Positions 40,425 to 49,150 of a stretch of 57,829 nt of DNA are shown piece by piece. The DNA lies in contig URTF01000002.1 in assembly GCA_900550695.1 (NCBI GenBank), positions 1-57,829 on the forward strand, in the 5' to 3' direction. A program made the position numbers and the translations under genes. The DNA is from an uncultured Ruminococcus sp. (lineage in GTDB: Bacteria > Bacillota > Clostridia > Oscillospirales > Ruminococcaceae). Numbering within the stretch: position 1 is the stretch's first letter; every line of letters starts with the position of its first letter. Under the pieces are notes generated by a model. The model saw only the letters and a list, made by a program, of their open reading frames with translations. It made no database searches and was not told the DNA's origin.

Positions 40425-41162
40425 TTACATCATAAGTCCGCCCGAGATCTCGATTATCTGTCCCGTAACATAGGAAGCATCGTCCGATGCGAGGAAGGAT
40501 ACAACACCTGCGATCTCTTCGACCTCGCCGTAACGCTTCATTGCGATCTGTTCGAGCATCTTGTTGCGCTGTTCCTCGGTGAGCTTGTCTGTCATAGGGG
40601 TCTTGATGAAGCCGGGGGCAACTGCATTTACGTTTACTCCCCTTGAACCGAGTTCCTTAGCGGCTGTCTTTGTCATTGCGATAACTGCGCCCTTTGAAGC
40701 GGAGTAGTTGATCTGTCCGGGGTTGCCGTAAAGACCCGCAACGGAAGCAAGGTTGATTATCTTGCCCGATCTCTGGCGCATCATAACGTTTCCTGCGAAC
40801 TTTGTCATATTGAAAACGCTCTTCTGGTTTACTGCGATAACAAGGTCATACTGTTCTTCGGGCATTCTTGCCATAAGTCCGTCCCTTGTGATACCTGCAT
40901 TGTTTACAAGGCAGTCGATAGTGCCGAAGCGTTCCTTTACCGACTTTACCATAGCTTCGCACTGCGCATGGCTGGAAACATCGCAGATATACTTTTCACA
41001 TTCAACGCCGAGTGCCTTTATCTTGTCCATAATATCGTTGTTTTCAAACATTGCCTCGCTGATATCGTTGAGAGCGATGTTGTAGCCGTCTTTTGCAAGG
41101 CGAAGTGCGATAGCGGCACCGATGCCTCTTGCCGAACCTGTGATGATAGCTGTTTTTGCCAT
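40425..41162 (-). CDS. fabG: 3-oxoacyl-ACP reductase FabG
   Basis: A 245-residue short-chain dehydrogenase. The NADP-binding TGSARGIGAAIA motif, NNAGITRDGL, the catalytic Ser near NLASVAGLYG and the YSASKGAVIAMTK dyad identify it; context makes it FabG rather than another reductase. It reduces 3-ketoacyl-ACP. It lies 55 bp after fabH and 28 bp before fabF. Confidence 0.96.
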   Translation of the reverse strand: MAKTAIITGSARGIGAAIALRLAKDGYNIALNDISEAMFENNDIMDKIKALGVECEKYICDVSSHAQCEAMVKSVKERFGTIDCLVNNAGITRDGLMARMPEEQYDLVIAVNQKSVFNMTKFAGNVMMRQRSGKIINLASVAGLYGNPGQINYSASKGAVIAMTKTAAKELGSRGVNVNAVAPGFIKTPMTDKLTEEQRNKMLEQIAMKRYGEVEEIAGVVSFLASDDASYVTGQIIEISGGLMM

Positions 41163-41217
41163 AAATTATGACCCTGCCTTTCTGTTGCTTATAAAATCTT
41201 ATATAAATAAGTATAGA

Positions 41218-42210
41218 TCAATAATCGAAAATTACTGCTGCGCTTGTAAGACCTGCTCCGAAGCCTACAAAGCAAACTCTGTCGCCCTTTTTGATCTTGC
41301 CCGAGCGAACAGCCTCGTCAAAAGCTGTCGGGATAGATGCGCTGGAGGTGTTTCCGTGCTGATCGAGGGTAACGATGAACTTTTCCATCGGTGCGCCGAG
41401 GTTCTTGGCGGCTGTTTCGATGATCCTTACGTTAGCCTGATGAGGAACGAACCAGTCGACAGTCGTTACATCAAGACCTATCTTGTCGGCAGCGTTCTGA
41501 GCCGCTGTCGGGAGAGCCTTTGTAGCGAACTTGTAAACTTCCTTGCCGTCCTGGAAAAGGAACTCGTTCGTGCTTGTGAAATCCTCGCCGTAATCATCGG
41601 CATCGGTCGTACGGAACGGGTGTCTGCCGAAAAGATGCTTTGCATAGAGGAACTTTGCGCCGCTTCCGTCCGAGCCGATAAAGCTTGTGAAAAGCTTATC
41701 CGAACGCTCAATTACAGCTGCGCCTGCACCGTCGCCGAAAAGCACGCAGGTAGCACGATCGGTGAAATCCACAAAGCGTGAAAGTATCTCGGAGGATACA
41801 ACGAGTACATATTTAAGTTCATCATCGGTCTGAAGATATCTTCTTGCCGCATCAACAGCGTAAGCAAATCCCGAGCAAGCCGCACCGAGGTCGAAAGCGG
41901 CAGCGTTCACTGCGCCGACAGCGTTCTGCACAAGGCTTGCGAGTGACGGTGTATAGAAATCGGGGGTGACAGTCGTTCCGATAACAAGTCCTATCTCCGA
42001 CGGGTCGATACCTGCCGATTCGATAGCTTTCTTAGCGGCATTTGCGCCCATCTCCCAAGCGGACTCGCCGTCCGTGAGGAAACGGTTCTTTATACCTGTT
42101 CTTGTGGATATCCATTCATCGTTCGTTTCAACGATCTTCGACATATCATCATTCGATACCTTTACCGAGGGGGAATAGGAGCCTGTTCCGAGAATATTGA
42201 TTCCAAACAA
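41218..42210 (-). CDS. fabH: Beta-ketoacyl-ACP synthase III FabH
   Basis: A 330-residue initiating condensing enzyme. Cys is in DLGAACSGFAYA, His in WFVPHQANVRI and Asn in HGNTSSASIP. It condenses acetyl- or branched acyl-CoA with malonyl-ACP. The start is TTG at 42210 with GGAGG 8 nt upstream. It is the first gene of the operon, preceded by the promoter at 42338-42366 and a leader of about 120 nt. Confidence 0.97.
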   Translation of the reverse strand: MFGINILGTGSYSPSVKVSNDDMSKIVETNDEWISTRTGIKNRFLTDGESAWEMGANAAKKAIESAGIDPSEIGLVIGTTVTPDFYTPSLASLVQNAVGAVNAAAFDLGAACSGFAYAVDAARRYLQTDDELKYVLVVSSEILSRFVDFTDRATCVLFGDGAGAAVIERSDKLFTSFIGSDGSGAKFLYAKHLFGRHPFRTTDADDYGEDFTSTNEFLFQDGKEVYKFATKALPTAAQNAADKIGLDVTTVDWFVPHQANVRIIETAAKNLGAPMEKFIVTLDQHGNTSSASIPTAFDEAVRSGKIKKGDRVCFVGFGAGLTSAAVIFDY

Positions 42211-42337
42211 AATTTTTACCTCCGTATTGAATTTTTATAAAATTTATGTTATACTGGATATATGATCGGGTGAAAAATGTTGTTTTAGTGCATTTTGCAT
42301 AGGAAATCCGCCCCTAAATCATAATCATTCACTGTAT

Positions 42338-42366
42338 ATTGTAATATTTTTCTCCCCCTTTGTCAA
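42338..42366 (-). promoter_or_regulatory. Promoter of the fatty-acid operon (before fabH)
   Basis: On the minus strand TTGACA (42361-42366), a 17-bp spacer and TACAAT (42338-42343). The -35 box overlaps the upstream side of fabD, which starts 47 bp away in the other direction. TGCATTTTGCA near 42289-42299, within the leader, is a small palindrome. No FapR- or FabT-like gene is in the window. Confidence 0.8.
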
Positions 42367-42412
42367 GCTAAATCACTAATTTTTAAAAATAAATAAAAGG
42401 AGTACTATCTTT

Positions 42413-43357
42413 ATGGGCAATTCTTCAAAAACAGTATTTTTATTTTCGGGTCAGGGTTCGCAGTATCAGGGCATGGGCAAAGAGCTTTGCGACGCTTACC
42501 CCGAGATAAAGTCTATGTATGACGAAGCAAGCGGGATACTCGGCTTCGACCTTGCCGACAAGTCATGGAACGCACCCGAGGAAGAGCTTGCGCAGACAGT
42601 TATTTCACAGCCTGCCATTATGATGACCTCCCTCGCCGCACTCGAATGTATGAAGAAGAACGGCATTGAGTTCTCCGCAGTCGCAGGACACTCCCTCGGC
42701 GAATATGCCGCAATGGTAGCTTCGGGCGTTCTTTCGTTCAAAGACGGCTTTAAAGTGATAAAGGCAAGAGCCGCCGCAATGCAGAAAGCAGCCGAAAACC
42801 AGCACGGCGTAATGTGCGCAGTTATGGGTCAGACCCCCGAGGATATCGAAAAGATCTGCTCCTCCGTTGACGGCTATGTTACCCCCGTAAACTACAACTC
42901 CGCAGTTCAGACCGTTATCGCAGGCGAACCCGAGGCTGTCGATGCCGCTATCGCAAAGTTTGCCGAAATTGGCGCAAAGACGATAAAGCTCAAGGTTTCC
43001 GCCGCTTTCCACTCCAAGCTCATGCAGCCTGCCGCTGATGAATTTGAAGCTGAACTCAAAAAGATGAACGTAACTTTCAACAAGCCGAACGTTACATTCT
43101 TCTCCAACCTCTACGGCGCAGAGATGCCCGATTTCGACAATATGCCCGAAAAGCTTGCAAAGCACATCGTTTCACCGGTAAGATTCACCTCCGAACTTGC
43201 GCTCATGCAGCAGCAGGGTTATGAAAACTTTGTGGAACTCGGACCGAACAAGGTTCTCACGGGTCTTGTTAAAAAGACTCTCAAAGACGTTAATGCTGTT
43301 AATGTTGAAAACGCAAAGACACTTGAAAAAGCGCTTGAATCAATGCGTAATTCGTAA
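42413..43357 (+). CDS. fabD: Malonyl-CoA:ACP transacylase FabD
   Basis: A 314-residue acyltransferase. The N-terminal FLFSGQGSQYQGMG and the active-site Ser in AGHSLGEYAAM are diagnostic; the His is in SAAFHSKLM. It loads malonyl onto ACP. It is transcribed divergently from the rest of the operon, an uncommon layout. AAAGGAG precedes the ATG, though its promoter was not found with confidence. Its last residues (MRNS) and stop codon are encoded by heptad repeat H5, so the C-terminus probably differs from relatives. Confidence 0.96.
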   Translation: MGNSSKTVFLFSGQGSQYQGMGKELCDAYPEIKSMYDEASGILGFDLADKSWNAPEEELAQTVISQPAIMMTSLAALECMKKNGIEFSAVAGHSLGEYAAMVASGVLSFKDGFKVIKARAAAMQKAAENQHGVMCAVMGQTPEDIEKICSSVDGYVTPVNYNSAVQTVIAGEPEAVDAAIAKFAEIGAKTIKLKVSAAFHSKLMQPAADEFEAELKKMNVTFNKPNVTFFSNLYGAEMPDFDNMPEKLAKHIVSPVRFTSELALMQQQGYENFVELGPNKVLTGLVKKTLKDVNAVNVENAKTLEKALESMRNS

Positions 43358-43426
43358 TGCGTAATGCGTAATTTTTAATTCGGAATTAGGAACTTAAATT
43401 AATTCGGAATGCGGAATTCGGAATTA
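43342..43426 (+). repeat. Heptad repeat H5 at the fabD stop (longest copy)
   Basis: Units AATGCGT, AATTCGT, AATGCGT, AATGCGT, AATTTTT, AATTCGG, AATTAGG run on, then AATTCGG and AATGCGG variants follow. It overlaps the fabD stop and, with inverted partner H6, brackets 43342-43652. Confidence 0.85.
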
Positions 43427-43533
43427 ATGTATTTCTGTCAATGTTATGAATTGCGTTTTGTTCGGAACGAAAAACGATTTAATTAGGAATTATTATATCT
43501 CCTTATTATGAAGATGCATTATATTTCCGTAGG

Positions 43534-43557
43534 GGACGGGTCTCCCGTCCCGTTAAC
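43534..43557. repeat. GGGACGGG palindrome, copy 3
   Basis: GTAGGGGACGGG, TCT and CCCGTCCCGTT form a near-perfect palindrome within the interval bracketed by H5 and H6. A second half-palindrome (AACCCGTCCCCTGCG) follows at about 43592-43610. Confidence 0.55.
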
Positions 43558-43631
43558 AGGGGGGATATTTAACCGTTTGGGTAAACAGAAAACCCGTCCC
43601 CTGCGGTGCTGCAACAAATTCACAGTGCATA

Positions 43632-43652
43632 AATAATTCCGAATTCCGAATT
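43632..43652 (-). repeat. Heptad repeat H6, inverted copy before the lipoprotein gene
   Basis: Read on the minus strand it is AATTCGG, AATTCGG, AATTATT. It is the only copy found that does not follow a stop codon in sense orientation; it lies 24 nt before the lipoprotein start. Confidence 0.6.
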
Positions 43653-43675
43653 AAAACGAAAGGGTGGGTGGTACG

Positions 43676-44710
43676 ATGTTGAAAAATAGGCATTTTATCG
43701 CAGTTCTTCTCCTTTCGGCGCTGCTGTGCGGATGTTCGGCGAAAAATTCGGGGCAGAATGTTTCCGAAACCTCAGCTTTGACCGAGAACACGTCATTGCA
43801 GACGGCGATATCGGACGAAACTCCCGATGAAACTTCGGCTCGGACGGAAACTGCATCGCAAACGGATATCTCTGCCGAAAATTCCGAAACTGCGGCTGAA
43901 ACGACGTCCGAAACCGAGCCAAGATCGGCAGAACAGCTTGCGCTTGAAGCTCTCATAGACGAACGTGCAGGCGGAAAAGAAGCCGCAGAAATATGTTTTT
44001 CCATATTCGATGACTTTGACGGTGACGGTACAGACGAACTTTTTGCTGTTTACGGCAAAGACAGGTTCGGCACTCTATGGTATGCGAATGCAAACGAAGC
44101 ATGGAATATTTATCCTGCGAATGAAGAATGGGGAGAATTCCGCACTGCAGAGGTCGGCGGCGATACCCTTATACTTACCGAACGCCTTTATGCCACGGAC
44201 AATGTTACATACTGTTTTCGTGTTGAAAACGGCAGTCCGATAGGTATAGATACCTTTAATGCAGGTTCACTCACCCAAACGAACGGAGCTGAATTCACGG
44301 GCATAAAAAGCACTTATGATTTCTGCACCGACGGTACGGGGCACACATGGAAGCCTTACTGGTTTTACTATGAAAACGGTGAATTCAGAGAGCATTTAGG
44401 ACATTCAATACTGTATGAAAACTTTAAGGACAACTTCGGCGGCGTTTCGGAGGAATTTGCTTATCTTCAGCCATATTTTGATGAAATTATAGCCGAAAAC
44501 GGCGTTATAACGGACATCATCGTTCGTGACAACGGCATTGTCAACATAAACTACAAAATAATCGAGGACGGCGAGGAATTTTTTGCTTACCGATACTTCC
44601 GAACCTTATCCGTCAAGGACGGTGAGGTCACGGACATCACCCCCGAAATAAACGAGGGAAATTACATGGTCTCCGTTACGGGGAACATGCTTGATCTCGT
44701 AATGTACTGA
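43676..44710 (+). CDS. Lipoprotein with Ser/Thr/Glu-rich linker and calcium-loop motif
   Basis: A 344-residue lipoprotein of unknown function. ATG 43676 gives a type II signal peptide with lipobox LCGC and Cys20; the GTG 12 nt upstream does not improve it. Residues about 25-80 are Thr/Ser/Glu-rich, an extended linker across the wall. The following domain carries DDFDGDGTDELFAVYG, an acidic calcium-type loop like those in the lipoprotein at 3284-4582. Base use and packing are ordinary. It is bracketed by heptad repeats H6 and H7. Confidence 0.78.
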   Translation: MLKNRHFIAVLLLSALLCGCSAKNSGQNVSETSALTENTSLQTAISDETPDETSARTETASQTDISAENSETAAETTSETEPRSAEQLALEALIDERAGGKEAAEICFSIFDDFDGDGTDELFAVYGKDRFGTLWYANANEAWNIYPANEEWGEFRTAEVGGDTLILTERLYATDNVTYCFRVENGSPIGIDTFNAGSLTQTNGAEFTGIKSTYDFCTDGTGHTWKPYWFYYENGEFREHLGHSILYENFKDNFGGVSEEFAYLQPYFDEIIAENGVITDIIVRDNGIVNINYKIIEDGEEFFAYRYFRTLSVKDGEVTDITPEINEGNYMVSVTGNMLDLVMY

Positions 44711-44714
44711 ATGA

Positions 44715-44752
44715 AATGCGTAATGCGTAATTCGTAATGCGTAATTATTTTT
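44715..44752 (+). repeat. Heptad repeat H7 after the lipoprotein gene
   Basis: Units AATGCGT, AATGCGT, AATTCGT, AATGCGT, then AATTATTTTTT. It begins 4 nt after the stop and is in sense orientation. A related GGGACGGG half-palindrome follows at about 44783-44796. Confidence 0.82.
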
Positions 44753-44858
44753 TCTCTGTAAAATTATCCAACCGATCTTAACGGGACGGGAAACCCACCT
44801 CCTGCGAAATTGTATAATATTTAAATTTAATACTATTTGTATAAAAGGAATGATAAAA

Positions 44859-45704
44859 ATGGAAAAATACGCAATTTTAGGTTATCCTCTCAAACACACA
44901 ATGTCCCCTCCGATACATAAAAAGCTCTTTGAGCTGGAGGGTAAGAGCGGCGTTGAATACGAGATATGCGAATATGCGCCCGAAACGCTCGCTGAAAAGG
45001 CTTCATATCTCAACTCGCTCGGCGGATATAATATCACTATCCCGTTCAAAGTTGATATAATAAAGTATATCGACGAGCTTGACGCATCGGCAAAGCGTTA
45101 CGACTCGGTGAACTGCGTTGTAAACCGTGACGGAAAGAACATCGGCTACAATACCGACTGCTACGGTTTTCTCCGTGCGCTTGAAGCAGGCGGCGCAAAG
45201 CTTGGCGGCAGAGTTCTCCAGATAGGCTGCGGCGGCGTTGGCAGAATGATGGCTATTGAGGCTCTTCTCCACGGCGCAGACCTCACGGTCGTTGTTCTCA
45301 AAGGCTTTGAGGACACAGCCGAGGCTGTTATTTCCGAGCTTAAAAAGCAGAACTGCGGCGAGGACGTTATCTCACGCTTCAAGTATATCTACGCAGACCG
45401 GATCGAGGGTCACTTTGACCTGCTCGTTAATGCAACTCCCGTCGGAATGTTCCCGAAAATTGAGAACTGCCCCGTTCCGGAAGAAGTTATCGCAAACTGC
45501 GACTGCGTTTTCGATGCTATATACAACCCCGACAAGACCAAGCTTATGCAGACCGCAGAGGCTCACGGCATAAAGGCTATCGGCGGTATGGCAATGCTCG
45601 TATGGCAGGCTGTTGTCGCTCATGAGATATGGAGCGGCGCAAAGTACAATGACAGTGACATCGAATCGCTCATCTGCGATATGAGAGCGGCACTCAAAGC
45701 TTGA
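44859..45704 (+). CDS. aroE: Shikimate dehydrogenase (AroE-like)
   Basis: A 281-residue NADP-dependent shikimate dehydrogenase. The shikimate-binding start is YAILGYPLKHTMSPPIH, the Lys is in NITIPFK, the Asp/Asn region is GYNTDCYGF, and the nucleotide loop reads IGCGGVGRM. NATPVGMFP and GGMAMLVWQA complete the pattern. It reduces dehydroshikimate in aromatic amino-acid synthesis. ATG 44859 is preferred over 44850, because AAGGA is then about 9 nt upstream. No other aro gene is adjacent. A quinate/shikimate dehydrogenase (YdiB-like) is possible. Confidence 0.92.
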   Translation: MEKYAILGYPLKHTMSPPIHKKLFELEGKSGVEYEICEYAPETLAEKASYLNSLGGYNITIPFKVDIIKYIDELDASAKRYDSVNCVVNRDGKNIGYNTDCYGFLRALEAGGAKLGGRVLQIGCGGVGRMMAIEALLHGADLTVVVLKGFEDTAEAVISELKKQNCGEDVISRFKYIYADRIEGHFDLLVNATPVGMFPKIENCPVPEEVIANCDCVFDAIYNPDKTKLMQTAEAHGIKAIGGMAMLVWQAVVAHEIWSGAKYNDSDIESLICDMRAALKA

Positions 45705-45745
45705 CCCAAACATAAAACAAAGACTTAACGGAAAGGACAGGGGAA

Positions 45746-46678
45746 ATGAACTTAAAGGCAAAGCTTCAAATGTTCGCAAAATCCGTCAGCGTGTGGTTCG
45801 GGATATTCCTTATCATCGGCTGCTGCATCGGATTCAGCATAAATATCCTGCTTGGATTTTTCTCGGCTTCGGGAACGGACAAACTGAATATGCGCATCTT
45901 CATACCGATCCTTATTGCAGGGGCGGCAATCCTCGCTGTCGGAGCGCATTTTCTGAGTTCGATAATCACAAAGCGCCCCGAAGTGAAAATGCGCCTGCAG
46001 CTCGACAAAGCCGCCGCGAAAAACGGCATCGGACGCGAATATATCGAGATACTCAACCTTTCGTGCAGAGGAAATATCCGCACAAAGGTCTGTTCCGAGC
46101 TTGCGCTGACGGCGCTTGTCACGGGCAATTTCCGCCGCGCAAAGGAACAGCTCGACCGAGTTGACGCGATAAGCGTTACCGACATCGCAAATTCAACGGG
46201 GAACTACTCTGATGCAGCCTATTATTTCTCCTCCTCGATACTCTACTACTGCGGCATAAAAGACTATGAAAGCATGGAAAATACGTATATCCACGCAAAA
46301 CAATATACCGAGAACCTCACCGCAGACTTTTTCGCAATGTCCGTAAGGGCGCTCGGCGAAATGATGTTCGGAAGCAGGGAAGCCGCCGCAGAATCGCTCC
46401 GCACAGCCGAAATGCTCGCCAAAACGCACATAAAATCGAAAATGCCGATGCACCGGGCGCTCAGCGCGGCAATATGCGCCGAAGTGCATTATCAGCTTGG
46501 AAAACCCGATAAAGCATTTGACGATATAACCGAAGCGATGAACTATAAGATCTCCACCGAGTTCACCGATTACCTCGTTGCAAGGGGAAGAACGATAAAG
46601 GATAACCCCGAACCGAGATCCGACCTGACCGCACCGCTTTTCGGCGAAGCAATGCTAAGTCCTTCCGATTTTGAGTAA
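45746..46678 (+). CDS. Membrane protein with TPR-like helical repeats, unknown
   Basis: A 310-residue protein with two N-terminal spans (about 15-40 and 50-72) followed by cytoplasmic helical repeats (about 90-280) of TPR type (LVTGNFRRAKEQLDRV, YYCGIKDYESMENTY, FGSREAAAESLRTAE, YQLGKPDKAFDDITEAM). It is similar in architecture to 25670-26548. No catalytic motif. It lies 41 bp after aroE. AGGGGAA precedes the ATG. The hairpin at 46683-46756 begins 5 nt after the stop and probably terminates it. Confidence 0.72.
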   Translation: MNLKAKLQMFAKSVSVWFGIFLIIGCCIGFSINILLGFFSASGTDKLNMRIFIPILIAGAAILAVGAHFLSSIITKRPEVKMRLQLDKAAAKNGIGREYIEILNLSCRGNIRTKVCSELALTALVTGNFRRAKEQLDRVDAISVTDIANSTGNYSDAAYYFSSSILYYCGIKDYESMENTYIHAKQYTENLTADFFAMSVRALGEMMFGSREAAAESLRTAEMLAKTHIKSKMPMHRALSAAICAEVHYQLGKPDKAFDDITEAMNYKISTEFTDYLVARGRTIKDNPEPRSDLTAPLFGEAMLSPSDFE

Positions 46679-46682
46679 AAGT

Positions 46683-46756
46683 AAAAAGCGCAGTTCACAT
46701 CAAAAAGGCAAACCGAATTTGATTTCCGCAAGCCTTGTTCGTGGACTGCGCTTTTT
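46683..46756 (+). terminator. Terminator hairpin of the GCGCAATTCAC family
   Basis: AAAAAGCGCAGTTCAC and GTGGACTGCGCTTTTT form a 16-bp stem with a core of 42 nt. It is a divergent member of the hairpin family found in composite repeats A and B, here used as a terminator. Confidence 0.75.
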
Positions 46757-46829
46757 GGTTTCCCCCAAACTTTATGCAAAATCTGCACAAACACTTATTT
46801 TTATACAATTAATTTGTAAATTTACGGTG

Positions 46830-46858
46830 TTGACATTGAACTTAAAATAGTGTATTAT
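46830..46858 (+). promoter_or_regulatory. Promoter of the deacetylase-bactofilin genes
   Basis: TTGACA (46830-46835), a 17-bp spacer and TATTAT (46853-46858). The leader to the ATG at 46945 is about 80 nt. Confidence 0.82.
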
Positions 46859-46944
46859 TATAAAGAGTATTAATGTGTAGGATCGGCTCTATTTTGTTGG
46901 CAAATTTTTACACATAACTGTTTTAAAGGGAGTAAAACCAGAAA

Positions 46945-48009
46945 ATGTACTTCGGAAGTGTAAAATTCTTTAAACACCTTATATATACCGTCATTATCCT
47001 TGTGCTTGCGGCGATAATCGGCTGCGCCGTGCTTTTCGGCGTGAAGTATTCGATCGTGAAAAAGGAAAATGATGAGCTTGTCAAAGCGGCTTCGGTCGAT
47101 GATGCCGAGCAGCCCGAGCATCTTTCGCTCGATGAATACTATCTTCACATGGCTGCAGACGGTTACACCGCCGATGATTTGCTTGACTTCCTTGCCAAGA
47201 ATGAGAGCGGAAAGTTTGACAGCTTTGCCGAGAAATATATTTCCGAAAATCCCGATAAATTTGCGGTAAATTCCGAGAATGTCAGCAGCAATGCAGGCAG
47301 CACGGGCGACAGCACCGCAAACGAATATACTCAGCTTTACCCCGACCTTTATGCCGAGCCTGCGGCCGGATTCACCGACGACGAAAAGACCGTTTACCTC
47401 ACCTTTGATGACGGTCCGTCCGAGAACACTCTCGATATCCTTTCGATACTTGACAAATACGATATAAAAGCGGCATTCTTTATGTCGGGCGGCGAAAGCG
47501 AACGCTCCAAGGAGATAATGAAAGCCGTTGCCGATGCAGGTCACACTATCGGCATTCACTCTATTTCACACGATTATGAAAATATTTACTCGAGCGTTGA
47601 AAGCTTCCTCGAGGATATGAACAATACATATCAGTGCGTAAGCGAAGCAACGGGCGTTCGTCCGCAGATAATGCGCTTTGCAGGCGGCAGCATCAATAAT
47701 TATAACCGCCTTATCTATCCGCAGCTCATAGCCGAGGTGACACGCCGCGGCTTCACATACTATGACTGGAACGTGAGCGGCGAGGACGCCACGACCCATG
47801 CGACCTGGACGAGCATTTACAACAATGTTCTGAACGGTATCGAAAACAATTCTTCGCACAGAGCCGTTGTGCTTCTCCACGACAGCGCAGACAAGCAGCT
47901 CACCGTAAAGACCGTTGAGGATATCATCATCGCACTCCAAAACGACGGCTACACCTTCGGTCAGCTCGACAACACAGTTAAACCCGTTACTTTTTCCTAT
48001 GTAGATTAA
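46945..48009 (+). CDS. Polysaccharide deacetylase family protein
   Basis: A 354-residue membrane-anchored protein: N-terminal span (about 10-32), a helical and acidic linker (about 35-140), then the NodB deacetylase domain with TFDDGPSENT, GIHSISHDYE (HxxxH metal site), RPQIMRFAGGS and VVLLHD. It probably removes acetyl groups from peptidoglycan or another glycan and can raise lysozyme resistance. The RFAGGS variant of the usual RxPxG motif is unusual. GGGAG precedes the ATG. Bactofilin and further envelope genes follow. Confidence 0.9.
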   Translation: MYFGSVKFFKHLIYTVIILVLAAIIGCAVLFGVKYSIVKKENDELVKAASVDDAEQPEHLSLDEYYLHMAADGYTADDLLDFLAKNESGKFDSFAEKYISENPDKFAVNSENVSSNAGSTGDSTANEYTQLYPDLYAEPAAGFTDDEKTVYLTFDDGPSENTLDILSILDKYDIKAAFFMSGGESERSKEIMKAVADAGHTIGIHSISHDYENIYSSVESFLEDMNNTYQCVSEATGVRPQIMRFAGGSINNYNRLIYPQLIAEVTRRGFTYYDWNVSGEDATTHATWTSIYNNVLNGIENNSSHRAVVLLHDSADKQLTVKTVEDIIIALQNDGYTFGQLDNTVKPVTFSYVD

Positions 48010-48079
48010 TTGCTCTTTTATATATTTGCAGACAAAACAGCGCTGCTTTTTCGGAAGTTAAGAAAGGAATGGTCGTAAA

Positions 48080-49135
48080 ATGAGCCTTAAGGATAATTTT
48101 AACCAAGCATTGAGGGAGGTCCTCCACAAGGACGGAATAATCGGAAACAAGCCGTCACCGGAAGAGAAAAAGAAGACCGAGCTTGACAGCTATCTTGAAC
48201 CTGCACCCAAGAAAAGCTTTGAAGATACAACGCCTGCGGAAAAGCCTGCCGAAACAGCTGCACCTGCTCCCGAATCGGCAGAAACGGTGCAGAAAGAAAC
48301 AGCATCGGCAGACTACAGTGACCTTGATATCGCCCCTGCCGCAGCAAAGCCTGTTGAAGAACCCAAGCCTGCTCCCGAAGCTCCGAAAGCCGAGAGCGCA
48401 AGCCCGTTCGCACAGTATTCGCAGTTCGCACGTCAGAGCGGTGCCGCTTCACGTCAGGAAACCGCACAGAGTACACAGAACAGTGCGTACAGCGGCGCTT
48501 ACGGTTCGGGTCAGTCATTCGGAAACGCAGGTCAGTCATTCGGCAGCACCAATCAATCGTTCGGCGGTTCAGGTCAGTCGTTCGGCGGCGGTTCAGTTCC
48601 TCCGACTCCACCAAGACCTCCACGCTCCTCCTCATTCAGGGGAAATGAACCCGATTCGCCTTACTATGAAACGGAAGAAACAACTATCATTTCCCGAAAT
48701 ACTATCATTGACGGAAATATCCGCTCGTTTGCGAACATAAACATCGACGGAAGCGTTAAGGGCGATGTTACTATCACCAAGAACATCAACGTTACGGGTA
48801 AAGTTGTCGGCGATATCGAATGTAACAACTCCGTAATGTCGGGTGCTTCGATGCAGGGAAATATCGTTTCAAAGGGTCAGGTACAGATGGACCGTGACAG
48901 CCTTATCCTCGGAGATATCTCCGCACAGTACCTTGACCTTAACGGAAAGATCAAGGGCAACGTTGACGTCGGCGGCAAGGCAGAGTTCAAGACGGACGCT
49001 GTTATCCTCGGCAACATCACCGCTTCTACCATAACAGTTCTCGACGGTGCGACCATTCAGGGCTATGTCAACACAACATTCCTCCAGGAAAGCTCATCAA
49101 GTATTTTCCCCGAGGCAATTGCTTTATCAGAATAA
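48080..49135 (+). CDS. Bactofilin-family polymer-forming protein
   Basis: A 351-residue protein. The C-terminal bactofilin domain (about 200-335) shows the repeating beta-helix pattern (GSVKGDVTITKNINVTGKVVGDI, KIKGNVDVGGKAEFKTDAVILGNI). The N-terminal 200 residues are disordered, with Pro/Glu/Ala-rich sequence and three or four GQSFGG-type repeats (about 140-175). Bactofilins polymerise on membranes without nucleotide and scaffold wall enzymes. The deacetylase encoded upstream is a plausible client. The fused disordered tail is unlike short bactofilins. Confidence 0.9.
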   Translation: MSLKDNFNQALREVLHKDGIIGNKPSPEEKKKTELDSYLEPAPKKSFEDTTPAEKPAETAAPAPESAETVQKETASADYSDLDIAPAAAKPVEEPKPAPEAPKAESASPFAQYSQFARQSGAASRQETAQSTQNSAYSGAYGSGQSFGNAGQSFGSTNQSFGGSGQSFGGGSVPPTPPRPPRSSSFRGNEPDSPYYETEETTIISRNTIIDGNIRSFANINIDGSVKGDVTITKNINVTGKVVGDIECNNSVMSGASMQGNIVSKGQVQMDRDSLILGDISAQYLDLNGKIKGNVDVGGKAEFKTDAVILGNITASTITVLDGATIQGYVNTTFLQESSSSIFPEAIALSE

Positions 49136-49150
49136 AACGGAGTTGATCTA

